DNA from: an uncultured Tenacibaculum sp.
GTDB taxonomy: Bacteria; Bacteroidota; Bacteroidia; Flavobacteriales; Flavobacteriaceae
Direction of reading: 5' to 3'
Length of the DNA: 64,000 bases
Assembly (NCBI GenBank): GCA_947504185.1
Contig: CANNGJ010000009.1
Coordinates: 44,166 to 108,165 of the forward strand
Shown: piece by piece, positions 28,501 through 35,434 of the stretch
Layout: each line of letters starts with the position of its first letter
Numbering within the stretch: the stretch's first letter is position 1
Notes under the pieces: model-generated
Database searches by the model: none
Told to the model about the DNA's origin: nothing
The model's input: only the letters and a program-made list of their open reading frames with translations
Translations under genes and position numbers: made by a program

Positions 28501-30616
28501 TAACACTGTTGTAGGAACTAAAAAACAGTTATCCAATATAGCTATTGGTACGTATTACGTAATTGTAAATAACGCAGAAGGTATACAAGAACAAAGTCCA
28601 GTTTTTGTTGTTGATCAACCAGAAGAAGTTAAATTTCAAACTCAAACCACCAATCTAAGTTGTTCCCAATCTAATGATGGAAGTATTACAATTAAGCCAA
28701 AAGGAGGTGCAGGTATGTATGAATATAGATATCGACCTGAAGGAGAAAACTTTACTGATTGGGTAAAAATTAATAATAGTTCCTCTATGGTACAAAATTT
28801 AAAAGCAGGAACTTATGGAATTCAATTAAGAGACAGTAATAACTGTTTTGCTAAAAATAACCATGGTCAAGAAGAATTTAGTTATGAGATAACACAGCCA
28901 GAAACCTTAAAAATAGAAGAACAGATAATTACAATACCAACAGGATTTGGGTTGTCAAATGGAAGTATTGAAGTAAAAGTAAAAGGAGGGGCAGATTCTT
29001 ACAAATATGAATGGAAAAACACTTCAGGTAAGATGTTAACTGGAAATAGTAAAATAGAAGGACTATTTAAAGGAACTTACCACTTGAAAGTAATAGATGT
29101 AAATGGCTGCTTGTTAGAAGAAGAGTTTTTTGTTGATGAACCAGCAAAATTATTAGCAGAAATTAAATTATTAGAAGGAATAAGCTGTATAGGAGAACAA
29201 GATGGAAAACTTAAAGTAAAAGTTCTTGGAGGAGTAGGAGATTATACATACAAATGGTATAAAGAAGGAAGTACAGTATTATTAGGAGATAAGTCTGAAT
29301 TGATAGATTTAGAAACAGGAGTCTATTATGTTGAGATAATTGACGAGAATAATAATAAAGTAACAAGTAGTAAGTACACATTAACAGAACCAGAATTATT
29401 AGAGTTGTCTTTAGAGTCAGATTATGTTTTATGTGGAACAGGAAATGATTGGGCTATAGAAAGTATAATAAAAGGAGGTACTGCACCGTATACATATTTG
29501 TGGAATACTGGGACAAATACTGAATCGTTAGAACAAATCAAAAAAGGAAATTATACATTAACAGTTGTAGATGTAAATGGCTGTAGAGCTACAGCAGAAA
29601 CAACATTAATTCCTCCATCTCCAATAATAATAAGTGATGTAGAGATTACAAACCCAACTTGTTATAATGGAGGTGATGGAGAAATTAAAATAATTGTTGA
29701 AGGAGGTACTCCTTCATATGAATACATATGGAGTAATGGTTTAAAAGGTTCTTCAATTGAAGGATTGTCATCAGGAGAGTATGAAGTATCAATTAGAGAC
29801 AGTAAAGGATGTACTTATGCAAAATCTTTTGAAGTGAAAGACCCAGAAGAGATAAAATTAGATCTAGGAGAAGATGTAACTTTATGTAAAGATCAATCAT
29901 ATATGTTAGATGCTACTCTAGAAAATGGAATTAAATATGAATGGTCATCATCTAATGGTTTTAGTAGTTCTAATGCAGAGATAGAAATAAATAACAAAGG
30001 TATTTATAAAGTTATTGTAACTACAGATTTAGGATGTATAGTAACAGATGAAATTGAAATAAAACAATCTGATGCTGAAGTTTCAGCAAATTATTTAGTA
30101 TCATCTCAAGTATATACTAATGAAAGTTTTGTATTAGTAAATGTTAGTGACCCTAAACCAGAAGAAGTAACTTGGATATTCCCAGAAGAAGCAAAAGTTA
30201 TTATAGCAAATGATAATTATGCTGAAACTCTAATAGAAGCAGAAGGAGAGTATGAAGTAACTCTAATAACTAAAGTTGGGGATTGTGAAGAATACATAAC
30301 TAAAAAAATAATAGTATTAGAAAAAACAATTGAAGAAGATGAAGAAGAAAATTCAATTAATAATCAAGTATTGAGTTCAGTAATGTTATACCCTAATCCT
30401 TCTTCAGGAGTATTTAATTTAGATATAGAGTTGAAAAATATCAATTCTGTAAATGTGAAAATTTATAGATTAAATAGTACAATGGTAATGCAGAAAGAAT
30501 ATTCTGGAAAAGATATTTATGAATTAGATTATAATTTAAGTTTGGTTTCAGGAGTCTATTTTGCATTAATAGAAACAAAAGAGGAAAGAATAATTAAAAA
30601 AATAATTATAAAATAA
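22523..30616 (+). CDS. SprB-like giant surface adhesin with T9SS C-terminal sorting domain
   Basis: 2697 residues. A signal peptide (MKKLLLVLGVLFFSLNNNLFA) is followed by a ~430-residue head with several Cys. Then 23 SprB-type repeat units (about residues 450-2440) have the pattern C-x-G-x2-DG-x-I ... GG-x3-Y-x-Y-x-W ... L-x2-G-x-Y-x-V-x-V-x-D-x-N-x-C ... EP. Two Ig/PKD-like domains come next, then a type A sorting domain (LYPNPSSGVFNLDIE, closing with SGVYFALIETKEERIIKKI). SprB of Flavobacterium johnsoniae is the mobile gliding adhesin secreted by the T9SS, and this protein should likewise reach the surface and be cleaved at its C-terminal domain. A Pro/Asp linker with an 18-bp tandem repeat lies in unit 1. 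No SprF/PorP-type gene follows. Gliding versus adhesion is not decided by the sequence. Confidence 0.88.
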   Translation: MKKLLLVLGVLFFSLNNNLFAQKYEINIRGYISQGHSSCGTINGLREVILIYKDGDIKKIHDIDKFINRSYNLTDTFDHSNPVVEVEFWTRARHKTWIGDCRSGSEARKRVSIGLPCHNQSYTRDEIYRKKIREGHATITVYPLPELKYPDNSLVNLTKVACETDFIAIEAAFKNYPDPTTTYKWEFLDPVNTTTTYTTTYQNLLNAVQNAFNQYADCLSSGGGGNEVPRIEQRALPIDGDCSYYYDRYLLAQQNLDNYTGSKTYEKKFWRPINGGDIEGKTLINLTLAHLYSNESDRKKALNNKIIWVRLNPGCNGDKDVSDPVKIQFLPEPPKIAKEPNFNPVKCAESEIGNFKFFFQRQLYSHEKIEINLKRKFQDGSYVSVDENIDITRLTQEGTNVFSYIWKSSPGESIIEGDYKAEISGFDKSNNSPFCEQYIYDFTIKVPEPLTFTAEIEQQETCFDVNNGKIKITASGGHEFVFSNPTPLIAPVAPKPKDPFDPIDPVDPIDPVGPGPTYPVPTTEKNTYQYSLDNGTTWSTDSFEDFITVENLPPGEYHIKVRDKNGCTSDPEKIVKTITAKQKIVHIASVLQHTSAAGPPYQSDGQIRVTSVNGGTRINDVSYTYTVYNSSNQIIGTSDEYINGNSGGIIPNLPAGIHKIVYTDANGCKEDHMLPEIKDPEPITFSLDSTKPDCNGGDNGKITISKIKGGYPNYTVTIKNKNGSDIESFSNVTENSSITTTERISAGDYVVTVKDTDARSVAKSLNVNVAVRSKIEITEVDDTPILCNGNNSTITIKATGGKTGVYQYAVYKASGTIEWQNSNMFLLPANPIMGYSFIVRDKTITNCKSNISDPKKISQPNPIEIVDILSVKHNNIYGESKGEILLDIDGGTLNAASPNYTVTWSKKEDANFSKTGNPVKGLTAGTYIATIKDANCSVTFDNHGEEVIVKQNPKLEIKSDAIKITKEIICNGGVGSIEVKPIGGSGNYTYQWSTNDGSIVSGEKTEVITGTAGTYSVKVSDGYTDVVAEKELIDKPKLELKIVKTDITCFGKEDGTIKITPSGGGGGYSYSIDDDTSYQEVSTLTNNTITGLVKGKYKVWIKDKNKCKIDTSIEVIIEEPTQIIINNPSITYCSTTGGNEGSISIDALGGKGTLTYMWTKEGDATFTRNTKNINNLYEGVYKVVVKDANKCDITQSFEVKEPKPIQVSIKITKEIPCKGDNKGELLAEVTGGYPINSTPIDFDYKWYLIENGIPTLLNPGDLKVNRLSDAGAGTYRVEVNDVKGATINSQKKLEEPDNLNINLIPKQHVQCFNGNDGEIDAKITGGTKPYEYSWTKIGDVSFTRDTEDISGLKIGSYKLEVIDANKCKLTSSVFEIKQPIESISVSNFEIINLKGFETGDGSISITVKGGTPDYTYEWRKKGETTIIGRNNKVEDLSSGDYEVTIKDANKCDLVKDYEVIQPELLEVISINHSKEILCNGNKGITLTSEVKGGVKPYRYEWRVEGATTVIGELATLEDIGAASYELTVFDKNFNKATGKYTLKEPSKLEILSPVTQNVSCYGGEDGSVALTVVGGVKPYSYSWRHSNASTSTLTDLSSGDYEVTVRDKNLCEVILPIKISQPIKGLLVINEDEAVKDVTGNGLSNGEINVEVEGGTPGYTYEWSGIDGVFPNITSTLSGVKAGTYTVKITDAKGCELPRTYKVEEPLLLEATIEETAILCNGGEGKLLASVKGGVKPYKYKWYNSLGNVVGSERELKTTVGIYTLEVIDINNNVKRLENIELEEPKLLEIATVTTKNVTCYNGNDGEIVITPKGGIAPYTYKWVHTKEDSNLVNALKAGEYSVTIIDSKGCFIKEEKIEIKEPELYDIVETKLARPSTDRGTDGSIEIKIEGGVQPYNYIWENENGEELQNQNSNTQINKIQSLLEGKYTIKVIDSEGCEIDETYNLSNPGELLVSIVQIQQISCFNGRNAILDVETVGGAGGNNYTWYNAVTNTVVGTKKQLSNIAIGTYYVIVNNAEGIQEQSPVFVVDQPEEVKFQTQTTNLSCSQSNDGSITIKPKGGAGMYEYRYRPEGENFTDWVKINNSSSMVQNLKAGTYGIQLRDSNNCFAKNNHGQEEFSYEITQPETLKIEEQIITIPTGFGLSNGSIEVKVKGGADSYKYEWKNTSGKMLTGNSKIEGLFKGTYHLKVIDVNGCLLEEEFFVDEPAKLLAEIKLLEGISCIGEQDGKLKVKVLGGVGDYTYKWYKEGSTVLLGDKSELIDLETGVYYVEIIDENNNKVTSSKYTLTEPELLELSLESDYVLCGTGNDWAIESIIKGGTAPYTYLWNTGTNTESLEQIKKGNYTLTVVDVNGCRATAETTLIPPSPIIISDVEITNPTCYNGGDGEIKIIVEGGTPSYEYIWSNGLKGSSIEGLSSGEYEVSIRDSKGCTYAKSFEVKDPEEIKLDLGEDVTLCKDQSYMLDATLENGIKYEWSSSNGFSSSNAEIEINNKGIYKVIVTTDLGCIVTDEIEIKQSDAEVSANYLVSSQVYTNESFVLVNVSDPKPEEVTWIFPEEAKVIIANDNYAETLIEAEGEYEVTLITKVGDCEEYITKKIIVLEKTIEEDEEENSINNQVLSSVMLYPNPSSGVFNLDIELKNINSVNVKIYRLNSTMVMQKEYSGKDIYELDYNLSLVSGVYFALIETKEERIIKKIIIK
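24023..24058 (+). repeat. 18-bp tandem repeat (x2) encoding a Pro/Asp linker
   Basis: GATCCGATTGACCCAGTT occurs twice without a mismatch (24023-24040, 24041-24058), with degenerate units on both sides. It encodes DPIDPV repeats between two strands of the first SprB-type unit. In-frame unit gain or loss would change the linker length without breaking the gene. Confidence 0.85.
24270..29625 (+). repeat. Seven higher-order triplets (A-B-C) of SprB-type domains
   Basis: Units 2-22 of the adhesin fall into three alternating classes, about 255 residues per triplet. Class A lacks the first Cys but keeps the last (one exception, with an extra Cys, in the third triplet). Class B has the first Cys but not the last. 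Class C has both. The order A-B-C repeats seven times without a break and is flanked by one C-class unit on each side. Limits are approximate. Confidence 0.75.
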
Positions 30617-30631
30617 GTATTATAAAAATCT

Positions 30632-30663
30632 AAATATTGGGATAGAATTCTATCCCAATATTT
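30632..30663. terminator. Bidirectional terminator between the adhesin and nuclease genes
   Basis: A 32-bp perfect palindrome (AAATATTGGGATAGAA and its complement) between two convergent genes, with T runs on both strands. It ends both transcription units. Confidence 0.85.
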
Positions 30664-30664
30664 T

Positions 30665-31249
30665 TTACCTAAAATTCCAATTCTTATAACTAGTAGAACT
30701 TTCTAATTTAGTTTCAATAGTATCGGGTAATTCAGGAAAAAAATCAATCCCAGTTTTTTGTTCAATCTCGTCAATTGAAACTACAAAACTATATAGGGGT
30801 TTATTGCTTTCTTTATGCGGAACTAAAAAAGCAATTGCTTTTATTTCAGGTTGCGTATAGTCTAATAAAATTTTATAAAAATACTTAGGTACTGAAACTT
30901 TGTCTCGACCAATGGTTTTTAAGTTCGTTTCTAAAACACCACCAGTAACTACATATAAATGATTGTATTTCTTAGCCCAATAACGAGTTTTTTGTTCTAA
31001 TTTATTCCAAATTCCAGCATTAAAATCGTGTTTTTGAGGTGATATATTAGAAGTGTAAAAAGTTTCGTCGTGTGCTTTTTTAGAATAGCGTTTGTCTCCA
31101 GCTGGACATAAATGCCCTCTATCGTAACCAGAGTTTTTATAGCTTCTCCAATGTGCCGATTTGGTTTTTACCTTTGGATCACTAATAAAAAAAGGACGTT
31201 TGTGTTTTGTATACACAATATCGTTTTTACCTAAAGTGTAAGCAACCCA
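30665..31249 (-). repeat. Direct repeat of the nuclease fragment at 5538-6122
   Basis: This part of the intact nuclease gene aligns without gaps to 5538-6122, at an estimated 85-90% identity by eye. Both copies are on the minus strand, so they form a direct repeat around about 24.5 kb. Similarity stops abruptly at 31249 (paired with 6122), where the left copy changes to IS3 sequence. Confidence 0.85.
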
Positions 31250-31471
31250 TTCAGCTTGCTCATGTTGTTCATTATATGATAATTGATATCCATTGTGTTT
31301 AACAATAACACCAGTTGTTGAGGTTGGTAAATAATCAAAGCCTTCAGAATTGGTAGTATGTTCAGTTGGGATTTGATAAGATGTGTCATTATCTTCTCCT
31401 CTTTGTAGCCACCATCCAGCAATTAAAACAATAATTGTAACAAGAAGTTTTATTTTTTTCGAAGTACTCAT
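30665..31471 (-). CDS. Membrane-anchored DNA/RNA non-specific endonuclease (NUC1 type)
   Basis: 268 residues. One N-terminal membrane segment or uncleaved signal (KIKLLVTIIVLIAGWW, 7-22) is followed by a linker and the beta-beta-alpha-metal nuclease domain. The signature is DRGH at 117-120, where His120 should be the general base. A metal-site region, NISPQKHDFNAGIWNKLE, follows about 25 residues later. Enzymes of this family cut single- and double-stranded DNA and RNA with Mg2+, and export makes it a nutrient- or defence-type nuclease rather than a repair enzyme. The start ATG overlaps the thioesterase stop (TAATG), so the two are cotranscribed. A decayed paralogue lies at 5538-6122. Confidence 0.92.
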   Translation of the reverse strand: MSTSKKIKLLVTIIVLIAGWWLQRGEDNDTSYQIPTEHTTNSEGFDYLPTSTTGVIVKHNGYQLSYNEQHEQAEWVAYTLGKNDIVYTKHKRPFFISDPKVKTKSAHWRSYKNSGYDRGHLCPAGDKRYSKKAHDETFYTSNISPQKHDFNAGIWNKLEQKTRYWAKKYNHLYVVTGGVLETNLKTIGRDKVSVPKYFYKILLDYTQPEIKAIAFLVPHKESNKPLYSFVVSIDEIEQKTGIDFFPELPDTIETKLESSTSYKNWNFR

Positions 31472-31914
31472 TAGCTTTTTAGTAAAATTTCTTTAAAATC
31501 TTCTGTTTTTTCAACTTTATTGAAGATTGTTTGAAACTTAGTTGGAGGAGTGGTTAGTTTACGTTTTTCTAAATCTAACCAAGCTCCATAAACAGTGATA
31601 ATTGCAGATAATTTTCCTTCTTCATTAAAAACTTCATGTTGAATTTTCCAGCGTTCACCTTTACTTGATAATCCAATTACTTTAAGGTTTATCGAAATAT
31701 CTGTTCCCATATGAATTTCGCGTAAAAACTTGGTGTTTTCTTCAAATAAAATCGGACCTGTTTTTTCCTTAGTAAAATCTTGAATAGTAATATTGTGTTC
31801 TTTAAAGAAACGTAGCCTTACCTCTGCTGCATAGTCATTATATGCTGTATGACGCATGTGTATATTGGCATCAAAATCAGACCATCTTGTTTTGAACTGT
31901 ACGCTAAAATTCAT
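31471..31914 (-). CDS. Hotdog-fold acyl-CoA thioesterase (YbgC/FadM-like)
   Basis: 147 residues, the normal size for a 4HBT single-hotdog enzyme. RWSDFDANIHMRHTAYNDYA near the N-terminus contains the conserved Asp of this branch and the long central helix; the strands GTDISINLKVIGLS and GERWKIQHEVFNEEGKLSA complete the fold. It should hydrolyse acyl-CoA thioesters in the cytoplasm; the substrate cannot be told. It is coupled to the downstream nuclease through a TAATG overlap, although no functional link is obvious. Confidence 0.85.
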   Translation of the reverse strand: MNFSVQFKTRWSDFDANIHMRHTAYNDYAAEVRLRFFKEHNITIQDFTKEKTGPILFEENTKFLREIHMGTDISINLKVIGLSSKGERWKIQHEVFNEEGKLSAIITVYGAWLDLEKRKLTTPPTKFQTIFNKVEKTEDFKEILLKS

Positions 31915-31959
31915 TTATATATTTTTTAAAAACGAAAGTACAAAATTATAATTCTTAGG

Positions 31960-33036
31960 CTAAGATTTTACATCTAAAGCATCACGAAGTGTATTTCCAA
32001 TCAGCATAAAAGCCATTACTAAACTCATAATTGCTATTCCAGGAATTAACGCTAAAAAAGGTTTGCCAAGAATAATATAGTTGTAATGATTTTTAATCAT
32101 TGCACCCCAAGAAGGAGTAGGAGGTTGTGCACCGATACCTAAAAAACTCAATCCACTTTCAATTAAAATTGCAGCGGCAAAATTAGCAGCAGAAATAACA
32201 ATGATGGGTGCTAAAATATTAGGTAGAATATGTTTAAATATAATTCTAAAATTAGAGAAACCTAATGCTTTTGCAGCTTCAACGTATTGTTGTTGCTTAG
32301 TAGTAATTACTTGCCCGCGTACTACACGAGCAACCTCTACCCACATGGTTAAACCAACAGCAATAAATACTTGCCAAAAGCCTTTTCCTAAAGCTAATGT
32401 AATTGCAATAACTAATAATAAGGTGGGTATGGACCAAGTAATGTTGATGATCCACATAATGAAGTTGTCAATTTTTCCTCCAAAATACCCTGCAATTGCT
32501 CCAATAGGAATTCCGATTAATAAAGAGATAAAAACAGCAATAAAACCAATAAAAAAAGAAATTCTCGCTCCAATTAATAATCTACTTAATAAATCGCGAC
32601 CATATTTATCGGTTCCGAATAAAAAAGTTCTTTGTTTTATGAATTTCTCAGGTTGATTATCGAATAATGATAATGCGTAATTTTTAGGCAATCCATCAGA
32701 ATATTTAATTACTTCTAATTGATTGTTGTTAATTGAATATGATTTTATAGGTATTTCAGAACTTGAATTTTGTTTTCCATCCATAAAAATTGAAAACCAA
32801 GATTGATCTTTCTTTTCTGCAGAAGGAATCGATAACATTTTAACTGAAAACCCAGGAGCTTTTGAATGAATTTCTAAGTGCATTTGGTTGGCAGCGTTGC
32901 TGTTGTCTGGAGCTAAAACGTAACAAAAAACAGCTATTAACCCACAAAAAATAATGTAGCTAAAGCTAAGCATACCAATTTTACTTTGCTTAAATTTTTG
33001 GATAGCAATTTGCCAAAGAGAATTAGAATTCTTCAT
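31960..33036 (-). CDS. ABC transporter permease, DppC/OppC family
   Basis: 358 residues. The first TM helix lies at about 20-42. A ~100-residue periplasmic insert (about 45-135) is followed by LFGTDKYGRDLLSRLLIGAR and five more TM helices. The EAA loop, which contacts the ATPase, is VEAAKALGFSNFRIIFKHIL followed by PNILAP. Such proteins are one of two permeases in peptide/nickel importers. No partner permease, ATPase or binding protein is encoded in this window, so the rest of the transporter must lie elsewhere. It sits 10 bp downstream of the queuosine-precursor transporter gene on the same strand. Confidence 0.93.
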   Translation of the reverse strand: MKNSNSLWQIAIQKFKQSKIGMLSFSYIIFCGLIAVFCYVLAPDNSNAANQMHLEIHSKAPGFSVKMLSIPSAEKKDQSWFSIFMDGKQNSSSEIPIKSYSINNNQLEVIKYSDGLPKNYALSLFDNQPEKFIKQRTFLFGTDKYGRDLLSRLLIGARISFFIGFIAVFISLLIGIPIGAIAGYFGGKIDNFIMWIINITWSIPTLLLVIAITLALGKGFWQVFIAVGLTMWVEVARVVRGQVITTKQQQYVEAAKALGFSNFRIIFKHILPNILAPIIVISAANFAAAILIESGLSFLGIGAQPPTPSWGAMIKNHYNYIILGKPFLALIPGIAIMSLVMAFMLIGNTLRDALDVKS

Positions 33037-33045
33037 AAGCCGAAA

Positions 33046-33750
33046 TTAGATATTGCGAATCTCTTCACCAACTTTTAAATTGAATTTTTTTCTGAATATA
33101 AATACAATTAAATATAAAATAGGAGTGTCTATGGCTGCAATCATCATTTTAAAAAGTACCCCACTAATTAATAATCCCCAAAACAATTCCCATTGTATAA
33201 TTCCAAAATAGCATAACAAGATTAATACGGTTAACGTATCAACTATTTGAGAGGTGAATGTCGAAAAATTATTACGTAGCCATAAATGCTTTCCTTTGGT
33301 AAAATTTTTCCAAAAATGGTAGACTCTAATATCAATAAACTGAGCAGCTAAATAAGCCAACATAGATGCTAATACAGCTAATGGAGCAGCACCAAAAACA
33401 TTAATAAAAGTTGTGTTATCTACTGTAGACCATGAAGTAGCAGGAACATTTTTTGATACATAAATAATACCTAAAGAAAAGAAAGATGCAAAAATACCAG
33501 CGATTACAACTTGATTCGCTTTTTTCTTTCCGTAGATTTCAGATAAAATATCGGTAATTAAAAAAGTGATAGGATATGGTAAAAGACCTACTGAAATTTC
33601 GAAAAGCTTAACGTCAAAAATCTCTATATTAAATGGATACCAATAAAAAAACTTCTGAAAAATTAAATTAGAAGTTACTAAAGAGGCAATAAATAAAGCG
33701 GCTAAAATTAAATAAATTAACTGTGCTTGGTTTTTCAGTTTCTCAGTCAT
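33046..33750 (-). CDS. yhhQ: Queuosine precursor transporter (YhhQ/VUT family)
   Basis: 234 residues with six predicted TM helices. The family pattern is visible in LPYPITFLITDILSEIYGKKKANQVV (interrupted here for description), in the AYLAAQFIDIRVYHFWK segment, and in LRNNFSTFTSQIVDTLTVLI. YhhQ-type proteins import preQ0/preQ1, the precursors of queuosine in tRNA anticodons. It is divergent from fabD, with 72 bp between the two starts. Confidence 0.92.
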   Translation of the reverse strand: MTEKLKNQAQLIYLILAALFIASLVTSNLIFQKFFYWYPFNIEIFDVKLFEISVGLLPYPITFLITDILSEIYGKKKANQVVIAGIFASFFSLGIIYVSKNVPATSWSTVDNTTFINVFGAAPLAVLASMLAYLAAQFIDIRVYHFWKNFTKGKHLWLRNNFSTFTSQIVDTLTVLILLCYFGIIQWELFWGLLISGVLFKMMIAAIDTPILYLIVFIFRKKFNLKVGEEIRNI

Positions 33751-33789
33751 AGAACGAAGTTACTAATTAATAATGATTTTAAAAATGTG

Positions 33790-33797
33790 TATGTTTG
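33790..33797 (+). promoter_or_regulatory. -7 promoter element of fabD
   Basis: TATGTTTG fits TAnnTTTG and lies 25 bp before the chosen fabD start. No clear -33 TTTG is visible at the expected distance. Confidence 0.4.
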
Positions 33798-33822
33798 CAG
33801 CATAAAACAAACAACAAATAAA

Positions 33823-34710
33823 ATGAAAGCATATATTTTTCCAGGTCAAGGAGCACAGTTTACAGGAATGGGATTAGATTTATATGAAAAATCGCCATTA
33901 GCTCAAGAACTTTTTGAAAAGGCTAACGATATATTAGGTTTTAGTATTACTGATGTAATGTTTGAAGGTACTGCTGAAGAGTTAAAAGAAACAAAAGTTA
34001 CGCAACCTGCCATCTTTTTGCATTCTGTAATTTTAGCAAAAGTATTGGGTGACGATTTTAAACCAGAAATGGTTGCAGGACACTCATTAGGTGAATTATC
34101 TGCTTTAGTAGCTAACGGAGTATTATCTTTTGAAGATGGATTAACATTGGTTTCTAAACGTGCTTTAGCAATGCAAAAAGCTTGTGAAATTCAGAAGTCA
34201 ACAATGGCAGCTGCTTTAGGATTAGAAGATAAAGTAGTTGAAGATACTTGTGCTGAGATTGATGGAGTTGTAGTTGCAGCAAATTATAACTGTCCAGGTC
34301 AATTAGTAATTTCTGGTGAAGTTGAAGCTGTAGAAAAAGCTTGTGAAGTATTAATTGAAAAAGGAGCACGTAGAGCATTAGTTTTACCTGTAGGTGGAGC
34401 ATTTCACTCACCGATGATGGAGCCAGCTCGTGAAGAGTTAGCGAAAGCGATTGAAGAGACTACGTTTAGCGAACCTACTTGTCCAGTATATCAAAATGTA
34501 ACAGCAAGCGCAGTTACAAATCCTGAAGAGATTAAAAAGAATTTAATGGAGCAATTAACTGCTCCAGTAAAATGGACACAATGTATCCAAGCAATGATTG
34601 CAGATGGAGGAACTGAGTTTATAGAAGTTGGTCCAGGTAAAGTGTTACAAGGCTTAATGCGTAAAATTGATAGAAGCGTTACTGCTAGTGGAGCAAGTAT
34701 AGAAGCTTAA
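33823..34710 (+). CDS. fabD: Malonyl-CoA:ACP transacylase
   Basis: 295 residues from MKAYIFPGQGAQFTGMG. An upstream in-frame ATG (33727) would overlap the divergent gene and the promoter, so it is rejected. The nucleophile is Ser88 in AGHSLGE, with Arg113 for the malonyl carboxylate and His195 in GGAFHSPMM completing the site. FabD moves malonyl groups from CoA to acyl carrier protein for fatty-acid synthesis in the cytoplasm. The gene is monocistronic with a strong terminator. Confidence 0.96.
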   Translation: MKAYIFPGQGAQFTGMGLDLYEKSPLAQELFEKANDILGFSITDVMFEGTAEELKETKVTQPAIFLHSVILAKVLGDDFKPEMVAGHSLGELSALVANGVLSFEDGLTLVSKRALAMQKACEIQKSTMAAALGLEDKVVEDTCAEIDGVVVAANYNCPGQLVISGEVEAVEKACEVLIEKGARRALVLPVGGAFHSPMMEPAREELAKAIEETTFSEPTCPVYQNVTASAVTNPEEIKKNLMEQLTAPVKWTQCIQAMIADGGTEFIEVGPGKVLQGLMRKIDRSVTASGASIEA

Positions 34711-34725
34711 GAAGTTATAAGTAAA

Positions 34726-34760
34726 TAAAAAAGCGAACTCAATTTGAGTTCGCTTTTTTT
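34726..34760. terminator. Terminator after fabD
   Basis: A long stem AAAAAAGCGAACTCAA/TTGAGTTCGCTTTTTT, followed by T. The A tract on the left arm makes it usable by the convergent lipoprotein gene as well. Confidence 0.88.
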
Positions 34761-34779
34761 ATATGCTATTTTCAAGTTG

Positions 34780-35427
34780 TTAATTAAATATCAAAGTGTT
34801 TAATATTTCTTCTAACTCTTTTTTCTGCTCATTGTTAATATATGAAAGAATAAAGTTAATTGAAAAACCATTTTTAATTGTTGAGTAATAACTTTGCTTA
34901 ATATTAAGATTGCCATGGTTTAAATCAAGATCCATTTTATAAAATTCTTGATTACTTATTTTTACCTTCTCAAAATTATCATCTATATTGTTATATTGTA
35001 TTTGAGATTGTTTTAGGAATTTTCGTGTGTGAAATAAATAATCAGCACCATTTTTAATTCCTGGAAATTGTTTTAAGTTTTCAGCAATTAGTATTAAGCC
35101 AGGATTATAATTAACTGCAGCACCGACTTCATGTTTAAATAATGTTAGTAAGTATGCAGAATTAACTTCAGAAGCTTTTATTATTGCTTTTAAATTGTTG
35201 TTATCTCCAGTAACTAAATCAGAACCTTTTTTTACTAATTCTTCAGTTTGTTCTTTAGTTTGAACAATCCACTCAGGAGGTAGTGAGATTTTTAAATTAA
35301 AAAAAGCGTTCCTGTAAATATGATTTTCAACCTTGCCATAATCGAAATTTTCTGGTTTCGAATTAGTTTTACAACTGGTAATAATAGTTGAGAGAATTAT
35401 TAGTAATACGTAAATTTTCTTTTTCAT
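34780..35427 (-). CDS. Putative lipoprotein of unknown function
   Basis: 215 residues. The signal peptide ends in a lipobox (IITSC-KTNSK). The mature part begins ENHIYRNAFFNLKISLPPEW, a pattern common to PsbP-like or small beta-sandwich lipoproteins, then alternating helices and strands ending at EEILNTLIFN. No catalytic motif is seen. It follows a small membrane-protein gene after 7 bp and probably shares its transcript, and with it that of the DegT aminotransferase. Confidence 0.7.
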   Translation of the reverse strand: MKKKIYVLLIILSTIITSCKTNSKPENFDYGKVENHIYRNAFFNLKISLPPEWIVQTKEQTEELVKKGSDLVTGDNNNLKAIIKASEVNSAYLLTLFKHEVGAAVNYNPGLILIAENLKQFPGIKNGADYLFHTRKFLKQSQIQYNNIDDNFEKVKISNQEFYKMDLDLNHGNLNIKQSYYSTIKNGFSINFILSYINNEQKKELEEILNTLIFN

Positions 35428-35434
35428 TATTTTT

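Noticed and set aside
24270..29625. CRISPR-like array
   Set aside because: The periodicity is at protein level (~85 and ~255 residues), with no identical short direct repeats or unique spacers.
22523..30616. Calling the adhesin SprB itself
   Set aside because: It is less than half the size of the known gliding SprB, no SprF/PorP gene follows, and its sorting domain looks like type A. It is only SprB-like.
32201..32656. 151-residue open frame on the plus strand
   Set aside because: Shadow of the ABC permease gene, whose EAA loop and TM helices are read on the minus strand.
33727..33822. N-terminal extension of FabD
   Set aside because: It overlaps the divergent transporter gene and the promoter region. 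The conserved FabD start MKAYIFPGQG is at 33823.
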